A stretch of DNA of 64,000 nt from Aestuariimicrobium sp. p3-SID1156 (GTDB taxonomy: Bacteria; Actinomycetota; Actinomycetes; Propionibacteriales; Propionibacteriaceae), in contig NZ_JALXXB010000002.1 of the NCBI RefSeq assembly GCF_025144225.1, forward strand, positions 186,001-250,000. Direction: 5' to 3'. The position numbers and the translations under genes were made by a program. Within the stretch, counting starts at the first letter, position 1. Each line of letters starts with the position of its first letter. Under the pieces are notes generated by a model. That model was given only the letters and a program-made list of their open reading frames with translations, did not search any database and had not been told where the DNA came from. Below, in pieces: positions 44,799 through 54,203 of this stretch.

Positions 44799-45880
44799 GC
44801 CTTGGCCTTTCCACCAGCAGCGACGACACGGGCGATGGCGTTGACCGCGAAGGTCAACAGGAACAGCACCAGACCCGCAGCGATGTAGGCGCCGGTCTTG
44901 GTGGGCGAATCCAGCTCGCCAGCGTTGGTGGCGATCTTCGAGGCGAAGGTTTCACCACCGGAGAAGATCGACCAGTCGAACTTGCGGACGGTCGAGAGGA
45001 TGAGCATGACCGCGATCGTCTCACCCAGGGCGCGGCCCAGGCCGAGCATCGAGGCGGCGATCACACCGGAGCGGCCGTAGGGCAGCACGGCGGTCTTGAT
45101 CATCTCCCATTTGGTGGCGCCCAGCGCCCAGGCGGCCTCGATGTGATCGCGCGGGGTCTGCTCGAACACGTCGCGGGACAGGGCGGTCACGATCGGCAGG
45201 ATCATGATCGCGAGCACCAGCGCCGCGGCGAAGACCGTGCCCGAGGACTGCAGCCCGGGCGCAAGAAGCGGGATCTTGCCCAGCCAGCTACCGGCCACCG
45301 CATCGCTGAAGGGCTGGATGACCGGGGCGAACACGCGCACACCCCACATGCCGTAGACGACCGAGGGCACAGCAGCCAGCAGGTCGACCAGAAAACCGAC
45401 GGTGCGGCCGATCGCAGGCGTGGAGTAGTGGGTGATCAGCAAGGCCACGCCGATCGCGACGGGCACCGCCAGGCACATGGCGATGATCGAGGAGACCACC
45501 GTCGTCCACAGCATGCCGGCGATACCGAAGGCCAGGCGCTTGTCGGTCACGGTCCACTCCGTGGAGGTGAGGAAGTTGACCTCGTTGCGGCTCAGCGGCC
45601 CGACGGCAGTCAGCAGGAGGAACAGGAAGATGGCACCAATGAGAGCCACCAGGAAGATGCCCGTGGCCAGGGTGGCGCCCGAGAAGATTTTGTCGGGCGC
45701 CTTGCTGGGCTCCCGCATCGCCACCTTGGTGACGCGCAGCGGGGGCGTGGTCTCAGTCGCGGTGGCGACGGCACTCCCGCCGGCCGCCTTCTCGGAAACC
45801 GGGGACACGGTGGGGTCGGTGTCTGCTCCGGCGGGGACGTCGATGGGGGCCTCGGTGGTCTTGGGCTCCGTGTTGGTCAT
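44795..45880 (-). CDS. pstC: Phosphate ABC transporter permease PstC
   Basis: A 361-residue permease with about six helices after a cytoplasmic N-terminal tail of about 70 residues. It shows ATLATGIFLVALIGAIFLFL, LAAVPSVVYGMWGVRVFAPV, and the coupling loop EQTPRDHIEAAWALGATKWE typical of PstC. It starts at ATG 45880, after a strong hairpin that separates it from pstS, and overlaps pstA by 4 bp. Confidence 0.95.
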   Translation of the reverse strand: MTNTEPKTTEAPIDVPAGADTDPTVSPVSEKAAGGSAVATATETTPPLRVTKVAMREPSKAPDKIFSGATLATGIFLVALIGAIFLFLLLTAVGPLSRNEVNFLTSTEWTVTDKRLAFGIAGMLWTTVVSSIIAMCLAVPVAIGVALLITHYSTPAIGRTVGFLVDLLAAVPSVVYGMWGVRVFAPVIQPFSDAVAGSWLGKIPLLAPGLQSSGTVFAAALVLAIMILPIVTALSRDVFEQTPRDHIEAAWALGATKWEMIKTAVLPYGRSGVIAASMLGLGRALGETIAVMLILSTVRKFDWSIFSGGETFASKIATNAGELDSPTKTGAYIAAGLVLFLLTFAVNAIARVVAAGGKAKA

Positions 45881-45898
45881 GGATTCTCCCTGACATGC

Positions 45899-45933
45899 GG
45901 GTGGCCCCTCCGCATGGTGCAGAGGGGCCACCC
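45899..45933 (-). terminator. Strong hairpin between pstS and pstC (attenuator)
   Basis: GGGTGGCCCCTC (45899-45910) and GAGGGGCCACCC (45922-45933) form a perfect 12-bp stem with an 11-nt loop, in the 107-bp gap between the pstS stop and the pstC start. It probably ends many transcripts or stabilises the pstS mRNA 3' end, so the binding protein is made in excess over the membrane components. Confidence 0.7.
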
Positions 45934-45987
45934 CGTTGTGAATTGGAGTGTGATCAACGAGTGATCACGCGACCCAGAGGGTCAGGT

Positions 45988-47193
45988 TCAGGCCATGGCC
46001 TTGACGGCGGTCTGGACCTTGGTCAGCAGGCTCTCGGGCAGCGGTGCGTAGCCCTGGTCCTCGAGCTTCGACTGGGCGTCGGGGCTGGTGGCGAAGAGCA
46101 GGAAGTCCTTCAGCAGGGCAGCCTCCTCGGCCGGCAGGCCCTTGGAGCAGACGATCTCGTAGGTCACCATGACCATCGGGTAGGCGCCCTCGCCGAGGTC
46201 GGTGTACTTCAGCTTGACCTTGAGGTCGTTGCCGTCAGCCTGGAGCTCAGCGGCCTCCATGGCCTTGGCGGCGGACTCGGCGGTCAGCTCGACAGCACCC
46301 TGGCCGTTGTCGATGGAAGCAACACCCAGCTGGGCGTCCTTGGCGTACTTCCACTCCATGTACCCGAAGGCGTTCTTGGTGGCCTTGACGGCATCAGCGA
46401 CGGCCTGGGTGCCCTTCTTGCCTTCGCCAACCTTCGCGAAGGGCTCCTTGGAGGGCTCACCGGTGAACTGGTCGGGGGCAGCAGCCTTGAGGTACTTGGC
46501 GACGTTCTCGGTGGTGCCGGACTCGTCGTTGCGGTACACAACGTTGATCTTGTCGCTGGGCAGCTTGGCGTCCTTGTTCAGGGCCTTGATCTGCGCGTCA
46601 TCCCACGTGGTGATCTTGCCGTTGAAGATCTCCATCATGACCTTGGGGGTGAGGACGAGCTTGTCGACACCGTCGATGTTGTAGGCGAAGGCAACCGGGC
46701 CAACGATCAGCGGCAGGTTCCAGCCGGGGTTGTTCTCGCAGCGGGTCTTGACCTTCTCGGACTCGACGACCTTGTCCTTGTTCGGCTTGTCCTTCAGGGC
46801 GGAGTCAGAACCTGCCCACTGGAGCTGCTTGTTGTAGAAGTCCTTGATGCCCTGTCCGGACCCGGACTTGGTGTAGATGACCTGGCCGGAGTTGCAGGTG
46901 GTGTTGTAGGCCTTGGTGAGGGCCTGCATGGCGATGTCCTGAGCGGAGGAGCCACCGCCGTTCACCTTGCCCTTGGGGCAGGTGATCTCCACTGCGCCGC
47001 CACCCTGGGACTCGGAGGCGGAGGTCTCAGCAGCGCTGGTGTCCGTGCCGGAGGTCTGGGCAGTGCTGGTCTCTGCGGCGGTGGTCTGGCCACCGGTGGT
47101 GCCGCCCGTCTCGGTCGAGCCGCCACAGGCGGTCAGGGACAGGGCGCCGGCGGCCATGAGGGCCGCCACCTGGGCGAGGCGATTGATCTTCAC
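45988..47193 (-). CDS. pstS: Phosphate-binding lipoprotein PstS
   Basis: A 401-residue lipoprotein. Signal: VKINRLAQVAALMAAGALSL with lipobox LTACG, then a Thr/Ser/Gly linker of about 50 residues. The binding domain has the phosphate-contacting VNGGGSSAQDIAMQALTKAY, YTKSGSGQGIKDFY, WAGSDSALKD and VYRNDESGTTENVAKYL. GTG 47193 has an AAGGA site and gives the correct signal peptide; the frame is open farther upstream but without one. A PHO box lies about 115 bp upstream. Confidence 0.96.
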   Translation of the reverse strand: MKINRLAQVAALMAAGALSLTACGGSTETGGTTGGQTTAAETSTAQTSGTDTSAAETSASESQGGGAVEITCPKGKVNGGGSSAQDIAMQALTKAYNTTCNSGQVIYTKSGSGQGIKDFYNKQLQWAGSDSALKDKPNKDKVVESEKVKTRCENNPGWNLPLIVGPVAFAYNIDGVDKLVLTPKVMMEIFNGKITTWDDAQIKALNKDAKLPSDKINVVYRNDESGTTENVAKYLKAAAPDQFTGEPSKEPFAKVGEGKKGTQAVADAVKATKNAFGYMEWKYAKDAQLGVASIDNGQGAVELTAESAAKAMEAAELQADGNDLKVKLKYTDLGEGAYPMVMVTYEIVCSKGLPAEEAALLKDFLLFATSPDAQSKLEDQGYAPLPESLLTKVQTAVKAMA

Positions 47194-47285
47194 GCGATTT
47201 CCTTGATCTGGTAGGGATCTGTGCGCCGAAGTTCGCTGCGCGCCGCGCATGGGTGCCAACTTCGTTCGTTCGAGAAGATAACTGG

Positions 47286-47329
47286 GTCAGGTGACGCAAA
47301 GGCTCCGGGAAGGTGAACAAACGGTGAAC
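47286..47329 (-). promoter_or_regulatory. PHO box: 11-bp direct repeats upstream of pstS
   Basis: On the minus strand, 47308-47329 reads GTTCACCGTTT followed directly by GTTCACCTTCC, two direct repeats matching the actinobacterial PhoP-type unit G(G/T)TCAYYYRG. A weaker third unit, CGTCACCTGAC at 47286-47296, keeps the same 11-bp phase after one skipped unit. This predicts induction of pstSCAB on phosphate starvation by a PhoP response regulator encoded elsewhere. Confidence 0.8.
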
Positions 47330-47432
47330 CGCACCCAAGGAGCCTGGACATACAGGGCCCCACTAGGAGTAATGCCCTGCCATCATGGGTGCCGGCGGAG
47401 AATATTTCACTGGTTCAGATCGGGAACGGACC

Positions 47433-48350
47433 TCAGAAGGCGCTCTTCACGATCTCGTAGTCGTAGACGTCCCCGCTGGGGTCGTAATGGATCACCGTGG
47501 CCTCACCCACCAGCATCGGCTTCACCGGAATACCGAGTTCCTCCCGCATCATCGGGATGACCGGCCGGTGCCCACAGAAGGCGGTGGCCCGCCCTTCCGT
47601 GATCGCCTGCTGCACGAGTTTGCGCATGGTGGCGCGCGACTTCTTCGGGTCCGCCTTGTAGGACTCCTCGCTGAGGTCGTGGACATGCTGGATCGGCAGG
47701 CCTGTCCGCTCGGCAAAGGGCTGCAGGGTCTGCACGCATCGGGTGGACGAGGAGCTGACTGCCGCGTCGACCCCGTAGGCATCGAGCAGGGGCGCCACCC
47801 GCCTGGCCTGGCGGCGTCCCCGGGCGCTGAGTGGACGCTTCCAGTCCTTGCCCGACCAGTTCTTGCGCTCCATCGCCTTGCCGTGACGCACCAGGATCAC
47901 CACCGGACCGGGCTCGGAGGCCGCGGCAAGGCGCACCACCTCGCGCTCGGCGGGGTAGGTCAGGATGGAGTCGATCTCGGCCAGGGGAATCCAGCGCACC
48001 TGGTCGACCTCCTGGACCTTTCGGCCGTCCTTCTCGGTGCGCGGCTTGGTCCCCTCGAAACGGACCTCCCCGCGCACCGGCGATCCCTGCCAGAAGGAGG
48101 TGACCTTGCGCCCCATGGCTGTCTTGTAGCTCAGCCGCGACAGCGGCCGCGAGATCTGGACGCGCAGGCCGGTCTCCTCCTCCACTTCGCGCACGGCCAC
48201 GGCAGGCAGGTCCTCATCGGGCTCAGGCTTGCCCTTGGGCAAGCTCCAGTCCTGGTACTCCGGGCGATGGACCGCCAGCACTTCCGGCCCGTCCTCTCCC
48301 GCCTGCAGGACGACCGCCCCGGCGGCCATGAGCTTGGGCTTCTTCGACAT
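47433..48350 (-). CDS. MutT1-like NUDIX-histidine phosphatase fusion
   Basis: A 305-residue protein with an N-terminal NUDIX domain (box GKPEPDEDLPAVAVREVEEE, matching GX5EX7REUXEEXGU) and a C-terminal histidine phosphatase domain (VVILVRHGKAMERK with RHG; AFCGHRPVI). This is the architecture of mycobacterial MutT1, which hydrolyses 8-oxo-(d)GTP and related nucleotides stepwise. The start overlaps the ppk stop (TGATG), so it is cotranslated with polyphosphate kinase. Confidence 0.92.
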   Translation of the reverse strand: MSKKPKLMAAGAVVLQAGEDGPEVLAVHRPEYQDWSLPKGKPEPDEDLPAVAVREVEEETGLRVQISRPLSRLSYKTAMGRKVTSFWQGSPVRGEVRFEGTKPRTEKDGRKVQEVDQVRWIPLAEIDSILTYPAEREVVRLAAASEPGPVVILVRHGKAMERKNWSGKDWKRPLSARGRRQARRVAPLLDAYGVDAAVSSSSTRCVQTLQPFAERTGLPIQHVHDLSEESYKADPKKSRATMRKLVQQAITEGRATAFCGHRPVIPMMREELGIPVKPMLVGEATVIHYDPSGDVYDYEIVKSAF

Positions 48351-50470
48351 CAGGCCCTCTTGACGTTGGCCGGGCGGCGCTCCTTGATTCGTCGGATCAA
48401 CTCCTCCTGCAGGTCGAGCAGGAAGTCGCCATCCTCGTCACGGGAGTGCTCGGTCCATTCGTTGTCGTGCAGGTGCCAGGAAACCGTGCCCGGGTCGAAG
48501 GCGAGGTCAAAGAGTTCGGTGATCTGCTCGACGTGACGCTGGTGGGTGATGCTGACCACGGTTTCGACGCGGCGGTCCAGGTTGCGGTGCATCAGGTCAG
48601 CCGAGCCGATGCCCACCAAGGGGCGTCCGCCGTTACCGAACCAGAACACGCGGGAATGCTCGAGAAACCTCCCCAGGATGGAGCGGACCCGGATGTTCTC
48701 GCTCAAACCCGGGATCCCGGGGCGAATCGTGCAGATCCCCCGCACCCAGATGTCGACCTTCACCCCGGCGCGTGAGGCGCGGTAGAGGGCGTCGATGGTG
48801 CGCTCGTCGACCAGGGAGTTGACCTTGATCCGCACATGGCCCTGGCGCCCGGCGCGCTGGTGGTCGATCTCGGCCTCGATCCGATCGATGATGCCCGACC
48901 GAATGCCGTGCGGGGCGACCAGCAGGCGACGGTAGTGGGTCTCCTGGGTCATGCCGGAGAGGTGGTTGAAGACCTTGGCGACGTCCTCGGTGACCAGCGG
49001 GTTCGAGGTGAGCAGCCCCATGTCCTCGTACATTCGCGCCGTCTTGGGGTTGTAGTTGCCAGTACCGATGTGGGCATACCGGCGCAGGATCGTCCCCTCA
49101 TCCCGGACCACCAGGGAGAGCTTGCAGTGGGTCTTCAGGCCGACCATGCCGTAGACGACGTGAACGCCGTACTTCTCCAGCTTGCGGGCCCAGGCGATGT
49201 TGGCCTGCTCGTCGAAGCGCGCCTTGATCTCCACCACGGCGAGCACCTGCTTGCCGGCCAGGGCTGCTTCGATCAGCGCATCCACGATGGGGGAGTCGCC
49301 GGAGGTCCGGTAGAGGGTCTGCTTGATCGCCAGCACCTGCGGGTCGGCAGCAGCCTGCTCGATGAAGCGCTGCACCGAGGTCGCGAACGAGTCGTAGGGG
49401 TGCTGCAGCAGCACGTCGCGCGCCTTGAGGGCGGCGAACATGTCGGCGGGCTGGGCGGTTTCGACCTCGGCCAGGTCCTTGTGGGTGACGGGCAGGAACT
49501 TGGGGTACTCCAGGTCCTCCCGGTCGATCTGGGCCAGCGCGAACAGTCCGCGCAGGTCGAGCGGGGCGGGCAGGCGGAAGACCTCATCCGGGCTGACGTC
49601 CAGCTCACGGATGAGCAGGTCGAGCATGTCGTCGTTGATGTCGTCCTCGACCTCCAGGCGCACCGGGGGACGCCCGACCTTGCGGCGCAACAGCTCCTTC
49701 TCGAGGGCGAAGAGAAGATTCTCGGCGTCGTCCTCCTCGACCTCCAGGTCCTCATTGCGGGTGACCCGGAAGGTACTCTCCTGCAGGACCTCCATGCCGG
49801 TGAACAGTTGGCCCAGGTGGCGGCGGATGACCTCCTCCAGCGGCAGGAAGCGCCCATCGCCGAGGTTGAGGAAGCGGTCCAGCACGTCGGGCACCTTGAC
49901 GCGCGCGAACTGGCGGGCGCCGGTGGCGGGGTTGCGCAGCAACACCGCCATGTTGATCGACAGCCCGGAGATGTAGGGGAAGGGGTGCGAGGGGTCCACT
50001 GCGAGAGGGGTGAGCACCGGGAAGATCCGCTCGCTGAAGACGGCGCGCATCCGGTCCTTCTCGGCAGCCGTCAACTCCTCCCAGCGCAGGATCGTGATGT
50101 GCTCGGCCGCGAGAGCGGGGCGCACCTCCTCCTGGAAGACGCGGGACTGTTCGGTGACCAACTCCCGCGTCTTGGACAGGATCGCCTCGAGCAGGTCGCG
50201 CGGCATCATGCCGGTGACCGAGGGCACTGCCAGCCCGGCCGCGATGCGGCGCTTGAGGCCCGCCACGCGCACCATGAAGAACTCGTCCAGGTTGGAGGAG
50301 AAAATCGCCAGGAATTTGGCCCGTTCCAGCAGTGGAACGCGTTCGGCGTCCTTGGCGAGGTCGAGGACGCGTTCGTTGAAGGAGAGCCAGGACAGCTCCC
50401 GGTCCGAGTAGAGAGGGCCTGCCACAGCCGTGGTCAGGCCATTCGCTGAGCCGGTCTCCGGCTGTTCCAT
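48350..50470 (-). CDS. ppk: Polyphosphate kinase PPK1
   Basis: A 706-residue enzyme that makes polyphosphate from ATP. N-terminal domain: [19 protein letters not shown] and [20 protein letters not shown]. Core: [20 protein letters not shown] and [20 protein letters not shown], which holds the autophosphorylated His. C-terminal: [21 protein letters not shown] 50470 was chosen because the upstream extension is an unlikely Arg/Pro run. It lies in a phosphate-related cluster with pst and mutT1. Confidence 0.96.
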   Translation of the reverse strand: MEQPETGSANGLTTAVAGPLYSDRELSWLSFNERVLDLAKDAERVPLLERAKFLAIFSSNLDEFFMVRVAGLKRRIAAGLAVPSVTGMMPRDLLEAILSKTRELVTEQSRVFQEEVRPALAAEHITILRWEELTAAEKDRMRAVFSERIFPVLTPLAVDPSHPFPYISGLSINMAVLLRNPATGARQFARVKVPDVLDRFLNLGDGRFLPLEEVIRRHLGQLFTGMEVLQESTFRVTRNEDLEVEEDDAENLLFALEKELLRRKVGRPPVRLEVEDDINDDMLDLLIRELDVSPDEVFRLPAPLDLRGLFALAQIDREDLEYPKFLPVTHKDLAEVETAQPADMFAALKARDVLLQHPYDSFATSVQRFIEQAAADPQVLAIKQTLYRTSGDSPIVDALIEAALAGKQVLAVVEIKARFDEQANIAWARKLEKYGVHVVYGMVGLKTHCKLSLVVRDEGTILRRYAHIGTGNYNPKTARMYEDMGLLTSNPLVTEDVAKVFNHLSGMTQETHYRRLLVAPHGIRSGIIDRIEAEIDHQRAGRQGHVRIKVNSLVDERTIDALYRASRAGVKVDIWVRGICTIRPGIPGLSENIRVRSILGRFLEHSRVFWFGNGGRPLVGIGSADLMHRNLDRRVETVVSITHQRHVEQITELFDLAFDPGTVSWHLHDNEWTEHSRDEDGDFLLDLQEELIRRIKERRPANVKRA

Positions 50471-50532
50471 CACACCCTCATTCTTCTCGCGAATACGATC
50501 ATCCAGTCTAGGCCGTGGCCGTGGCCGTGGGC

Positions 50533-51444
50533 TCAGAGCCAACTTGTGTCGCGCCTGGCCTCGCGGAACCCGGCCCGCTCATACATCTGCACCACGCGGT
50601 CGTTGGCGCCCTCGACGTAGAGCTCCACCAGCCCCACCTGCCGTTGGCGGACCATGTGGTCGAGGCCCAGGGCCAACAGGTGGCTGCCCAGGCCGCGGCC
50701 GTGTTCGAAGGGATGGACGCCGATGACATAGACCTCGCCCAGGACGACCTGCCCCTTGTCGGGGTCGTCCTTGGTGAGCACCTTGGTCCAGTGGAAGCCC
50801 AGCAGGCGGCCCTGGTCGTCACGGGCCAGGAAGAGGCCCGCCGGGTCGAACCAGTCCTCGGCCATCTTGTCGAGCACGTCCTGGCGGCTCATCGAGGCCT
50901 GCTCCGGGTGGTGGGCGAAGGCGAGTCGGTTGGTCTCCACCAGGTCGTCGATGTCGTCCTCGGTGAAGGTGGTGATGGTGAGACCCTCCGGTGAATCGCC
51001 GACCTGCGCGAGCGAGGTCGCGGCCGGGTCGAGGGTCATCCGCAGGATGGTGCGCTCAGCCTGCAGTCCCAGCGCATCAGCCAGTTCGCGCGCCTGCGGC
51101 AGCGTCCCGAAGGACCACCAGCCCAGCGGCTCGTCACCTTCGTGCATGGTCTGGATGGTCTCGGCCAGGGCGCGTCCGATGCCCTCGTGTCGTCGACCGG
51201 GATCCACGAAGAGCTGGACCGACTGGTCCTGGGTGTCGAGTTGGGCGTAGCCGATGAGATTCCCTTCGTCGACCGCAACCAGGTGCAGCCCCGGCACCTG
51301 CCCCACCAGGATGCGCAGACCCTGCTCATTCAGGGGGCTGACCTCGTCATGGTCAGCCACCACCTGGGCCAGGTCGCGCACGTCCTGGCAGAGCTCCTCG
51401 CTCTGGTCGACAGGACTGATCTCCCACAACTCGTCGTCGTGCAT
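50533..51444 (-). CDS. mshD: Mycothiol synthase (MshD-like acetyltransferase)
   Basis: A 303-residue protein with two tandem GNAT domains, as in MshD, which acetylates Cys-GlcN-Ins in the last step of mycothiol synthesis. The first domain is degenerate at the acetyl-CoA site ([18 protein letters not shown] is kept). The second has [20 protein letters not shown] and [23 protein letters not shown] 51444 was chosen over GTG 51453. Mycothione reductase in the same window supports a mycothiol-based redox system. Confidence 0.88.
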   Translation of the reverse strand: MHDDELWEISPVDQSEELCQDVRDLAQVVADHDEVSPLNEQGLRILVGQVPGLHLVAVDEGNLIGYAQLDTQDQSVQLFVDPGRRHEGIGRALAETIQTMHEGDEPLGWWSFGTLPQARELADALGLQAERTILRMTLDPAATSLAQVGDSPEGLTITTFTEDDIDDLVETNRLAFAHHPEQASMSRQDVLDKMAEDWFDPAGLFLARDDQGRLLGFHWTKVLTKDDPDKGQVVLGEVYVIGVHPFEHGRGLGSHLLALGLDHMVRQRQVGLVELYVEGANDRVVQMYERAGFREARRDTSWL

Positions 51445-51502
51445 GCCCGCCACTGTAGTCGGCTGACGCCCCCCGTAGCGGGCCTGGCACTACTCTGGGG
51501 TC

Positions 51503-52366
51503 ATGTCCTGGCGCCGTTCCCTGCCACGTCCCCGCCTCCCGTTCGGACGCCGCAACTCCGCGCGGGTGCCGCCCCTCGCCGGCGAGGAGGGCCTGCCCGA
51601 CGATCCCGCGGGGGACGACGTCGTGGAGCTCTCGGACGACGGGGCCGAGGACGCAATCCATCCGGACGCGGCCGTGGCTGCCGCCCCGGCCACCCACCGC
51701 GGCCCCCTGCACCTGCGCCGCCCGGGGAACAGCCGTCCATTGGTGGCCCAGCCGGTCATCGCCATGCGCGCCCGACGCCATCTGGCCATGATCAGCATCG
51801 GTCTGGTCTGTGCCGTCACCGGCGCCCTGTGTGTGGTGTGGTCATCGATGTCACTGCTGCGGTTGACCGATGCGAGCAGGCTGTGGCCCGGAGCAGCCAA
51901 TGCCATCGCCGTCATCTGCGCGCTGATTGCGCTCCTGCAGTGGCGGCTGTGGGCACTGGCCCTCAAGGAGTGGGAGGGAGTGAAAGACGTCGGTCTGGGC
52001 ACCTGGGTGAACGTCTCGGCCTCCGGTGTCTGGCTCAGCGTGATCGGTGCCCTGCTGATGCCGGTTGCCATGGAGCAGGTCGTCCGGGAGTCGACCAGCG
52101 CTGAGCCTGCCTGGTGGCTTGCCCTGGCGGGCGGCAGCCTGGTGATCCTCGGCGTGGCCCTGGCCGGATCGCACCGGCTCCACCCCCGCGGCCCGCGTGG
52201 TGTCCCCCCACTGATCAGGCGCAACAACCGTCGGCCCGCTGAGCAGTGGGCGATCCTCTCTGCAGCTGCCGGACCCCTCGAGGACAACGACGAAGCAGGC
52301 AGCGACCAGGGGACGGCCCCGAGCATGGCCGCTGCCTCACCCGTCACCCCGGTACGGCAGCCGTGA
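51503..52366 (+). CDS. Four-helix membrane protein, unknown
   Basis: A 287-residue protein. About 85 hydrophilic residues (Arg-rich then acidic) precede four membrane helices (LAMISIGLVCAVTGALCVVW; AIAVICALIALLQWRLWALA; VWLSVIGALLMPVAMEQVV; WWLALAGGSLVILGVALAG). A basic then Ala/Pro-rich tail follows. I do not recognise a family. It is divergent from mshD and its stop overlaps the next start (GTGA), suggesting that the two products act together at the membrane. Confidence 0.78.
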   Translation: MSWRRSLPRPRLPFGRRNSARVPPLAGEEGLPDDPAGDDVVELSDDGAEDAIHPDAAVAAAPATHRGPLHLRRPGNSRPLVAQPVIAMRARRHLAMISIGLVCAVTGALCVVWSSMSLLRLTDASRLWPGAANAIAVICALIALLQWRLWALALKEWEGVKDVGLGTWVNVSASGVWLSVIGALLMPVAMEQVVRESTSAEPAWWLALAGGSLVILGVALAGSHRLHPRGPRGVPPLIRRNNRRPAEQWAILSAAAGPLEDNDEAGSDQGTAPSMAAASPVTPVRQP

Positions 52367-53166
52367 GTGCAGACCTGCCGGACGAGCTCTTTCGCCCTCG
52401 CACCCCCGCCGTTGGCGGCTCCACGCTGCCCGTGGTCACCTCTGCGAAGGCGGCCTCCTCGTTGCCCGGACGCGACCGACACCCCGCCCCCGAGCATCCC
52501 TCCGGCGGCGCCTACTCCCGCGGCCCGGCCGGTCTGTTGATGCTGCTTGCCGTGAGCCTGGCTGCCCTCGTCGGTCTGGCCGGGGGGCAGTTGGTCCATC
52601 GCGCCACCGCCCGGACCTCCCCCACCACCACCGTCGCACCCAGCCACCCCCAGTCCAGCTCCTCTCCCGCGATGCCCTGGGACGGACCGGTGGCAACGAT
52701 CCCGATCACCTCCGTGGAGGCTTCCTGCGTGGCACCAGAAGAGCTGGAGCCTTCGGGGGAGACCTTGTCCTTCGAGGCAAGCCGGGCGGTGGACGGCCAG
52801 GCCCACACCGCCTGGCGGTGCAATGGCAATGGGGTGGGACAGCGCTTGTGGTTCAGGGTTCCCGACAAGACCGTGCTGGCCGGTGTTTCGGTGGTCAATG
52901 GGTGGACCCGCGATGAGGGCAAGGCCTCCCTCTACGACCAGTTCCGCCGCGTCACCTCGGTGCGCTGGGACCTTCCCGACGGGTCCTGGTTCGTCCAGAA
53001 CCTCTCCGACAATGACCACGGCCAGCAGTCCTTGATGATCCCGCCGACGCCGATCTCCGGCATTGTCCGAATGACCATCCTGTCCAGCACCAAGCCCGGG
53101 CGCCCCGACCAGCAGAATCGGGACGCCGTGCTCCTCTCGGAGGTCTCGCTGTTCACCCAGAGGTGA
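52363..53166 (+). CDS. Membrane-anchored discoidin-like glycan-binding protein
   Basis: A 267-residue protein from GTG 52363. It has one membrane helix (GLLMLLAVSLAALVGLAGG, about residues 57-77), a Thr/Ser/Pro linker and an external beta-sandwich of about 140 residues resembling the NADase-type glycan-binding (F5/8 or discoidin-like) domain: ASRAVDGQAHTAWRCNGNGV, LAGVSVVNGWTRDEG and VSLF at the end. It is probably a carbohydrate-binding envelope protein. It is coupled to the preceding membrane protein and converges on dtd. Confidence 0.8.
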   Translation: MSADLPDELFRPRTPAVGGSTLPVVTSAKAASSLPGRDRHPAPEHPSGGAYSRGPAGLLMLLAVSLAALVGLAGGQLVHRATARTSPTTTVAPSHPQSSSSPAMPWDGPVATIPITSVEASCVAPEELEPSGETLSFEASRAVDGQAHTAWRCNGNGVGQRLWFRVPDKTVLAGVSVVNGWTRDEGKASLYDQFRRVTSVRWDLPDGSWFVQNLSDNDHGQQSLMIPPTPISGIVRMTILSSTKPGRPDQQNRDAVLLSEVSLFTQR

Positions 53167-53184
53167 GGCTGCGGCGCGGCGTTG

Positions 53185-53625
53185 TCAGCCGCCGAGGTCA
53201 GCCGAGTCCACGATGAGGGTGACCGGACCGTCGTTGATGAGTTCGACCTGCATGTCCGCGCCGAAGATGCCGGTCTCGACGTGCGCGCCGAGCTCGCGAA
53301 GCGCGGCGACGAAGTCCTCGACGAGCGGTTCGCTCACCGTTCTGGGGGCGGCGGCACTCCAGCTGGGTCGGCGCCCCTTGCGGACATTCGCGTACAGGGT
53401 GAATTGGCTGACGACCAGCAGCGGGGCGTCCTCGTCAGCAGCGGAGCGCTCGTCGGTGAGGATGCGCAGCCCCCAGATCTTGGACGCCACCTGGGCGGCG
53501 ACCTGCGGGTTGTCCTCGTGGGTGACACCGACCAGCAGCACCAGACCGGGGCGCGGTAGGCGTCCCACGACTTCACCGGCGACCCTGACCTGCCCGCTCA
53601 GGGCCCGCTGCACCACCACTCGCAC
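53185..53625 (-). CDS. dtd: D-aminoacyl-tRNA deacylase
   Basis: A 146-residue enzyme removing D-amino acids or Gly mischarged on tRNA. Full length, [17 protein letters not shown] at the start, active-site motif [20 protein letters not shown] (SQxTL), and the Gly-cisPro motif in [14 protein letters not shown]. It converges on the preceding membrane-protein gene with 18 bp between stops. Confidence 0.95.
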   Translation of the reverse strand: MRVVVQRALSGQVRVAGEVVGRLPRPGLVLLVGVTHEDNPQVAAQVASKIWGLRILTDERSAADEDAPLLVVSQFTLYANVRKGRRPSWSAAAPRTVSEPLVEDFVAALRELGAHVETGIFGADMQVELINDGPVTLIVDSADLGG

Positions 53626-53708
53626 GGGCCCATCCTTGCACTCACTGTTCTCCCAGGGGCGAATCCCGGGATGCGCAGGGGCTTCCCGCGGCTCCTAGAC
53701 TGGCGGAC

Positions 53709-54203
53709 ATGTTCGAGATCAACCCTGACCTGCCCCGAGAGCTGATGGGCCTCGCCTGGATGATCGGCCGCTGGGAGGGCAACGGCCACGGCCAGACCCC
53801 CGAGGAGGGTGAGTTCGAGTACGGCCAGACCGTCGAGTTCACCCACAACGGCGGTGACTTCCTCTACTACCTGAGCCAGCTCTACACCGTGGACGCCGAT
53901 GGCACCCCGGTGGAGCCCTTGATGCAGGAGACCGGCTACTGGCGTCCCCAGGCCAACGGCGAGGTCGAGCTGGTGTTGGCCAACCCGTCCGGCTGGGCCG
54001 AGGTGTGGGCGGGCAGGATCGAGGGCGCGAAGATCGAACTGGTCACCGACGCCGTGATGCGCACCCAGACCGCGGCGGTGGAGTACACCGGCGGGCAGCG
54101 TCTCTACGGCAACGTGGAGGGCGACCTGCTGTGGACCATGGACCGGGCGACCACCGGCACCCAGCTGCAGCCCTGGTTGTGGGCGAGGTTGAAGCGGGCA
54201 TGA
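53709..54203 (+). CDS. Nitrobindin-like FABP family protein
   Basis: A 164-residue beta-barrel of the nitrobindin/DUF1794 family. The signature is GRWEGNGHGQTP (GxWxGxG, residues 20-31). Family nitrobindins bind heme b through a proximal His near the C-terminus, usually in a PHL or PHxxA context; here the matching place reads LQPWLWARLKRA, with Trp instead of His. Heme binding is therefore doubtful. The stop overlaps the ygfZ start (ATGA), an arrangement common in actinobacteria. Confidence 0.88.
   Translation: MFEINPDLPRELMGLAWMIGRWEGNGHGQTPEEGEFEYGQTVEFTHNGGDFLYYLSQLYTVDADGTPVEPLMQETGYWRPQANGEVELVLANPSGWAEVWAGRIEGAKIELVTDAVMRTQTAAVEYTGGQRLYGNVEGDLLWTMDRATTGTQLQPWLWARLKRA

Noticed and set aside
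45895..47214. 439-codon plus-strand frame opposite pstS
   Set aside because: It is the mirror of pstS, with Leu/Gly/Val-rich repeats produced by codon bias.
51490..53019. 509-codon minus-strand frame
   Set aside because: It lies opposite two overlapping plus-strand genes with start sites, membrane helices and a known domain; the minus translation has no family features.
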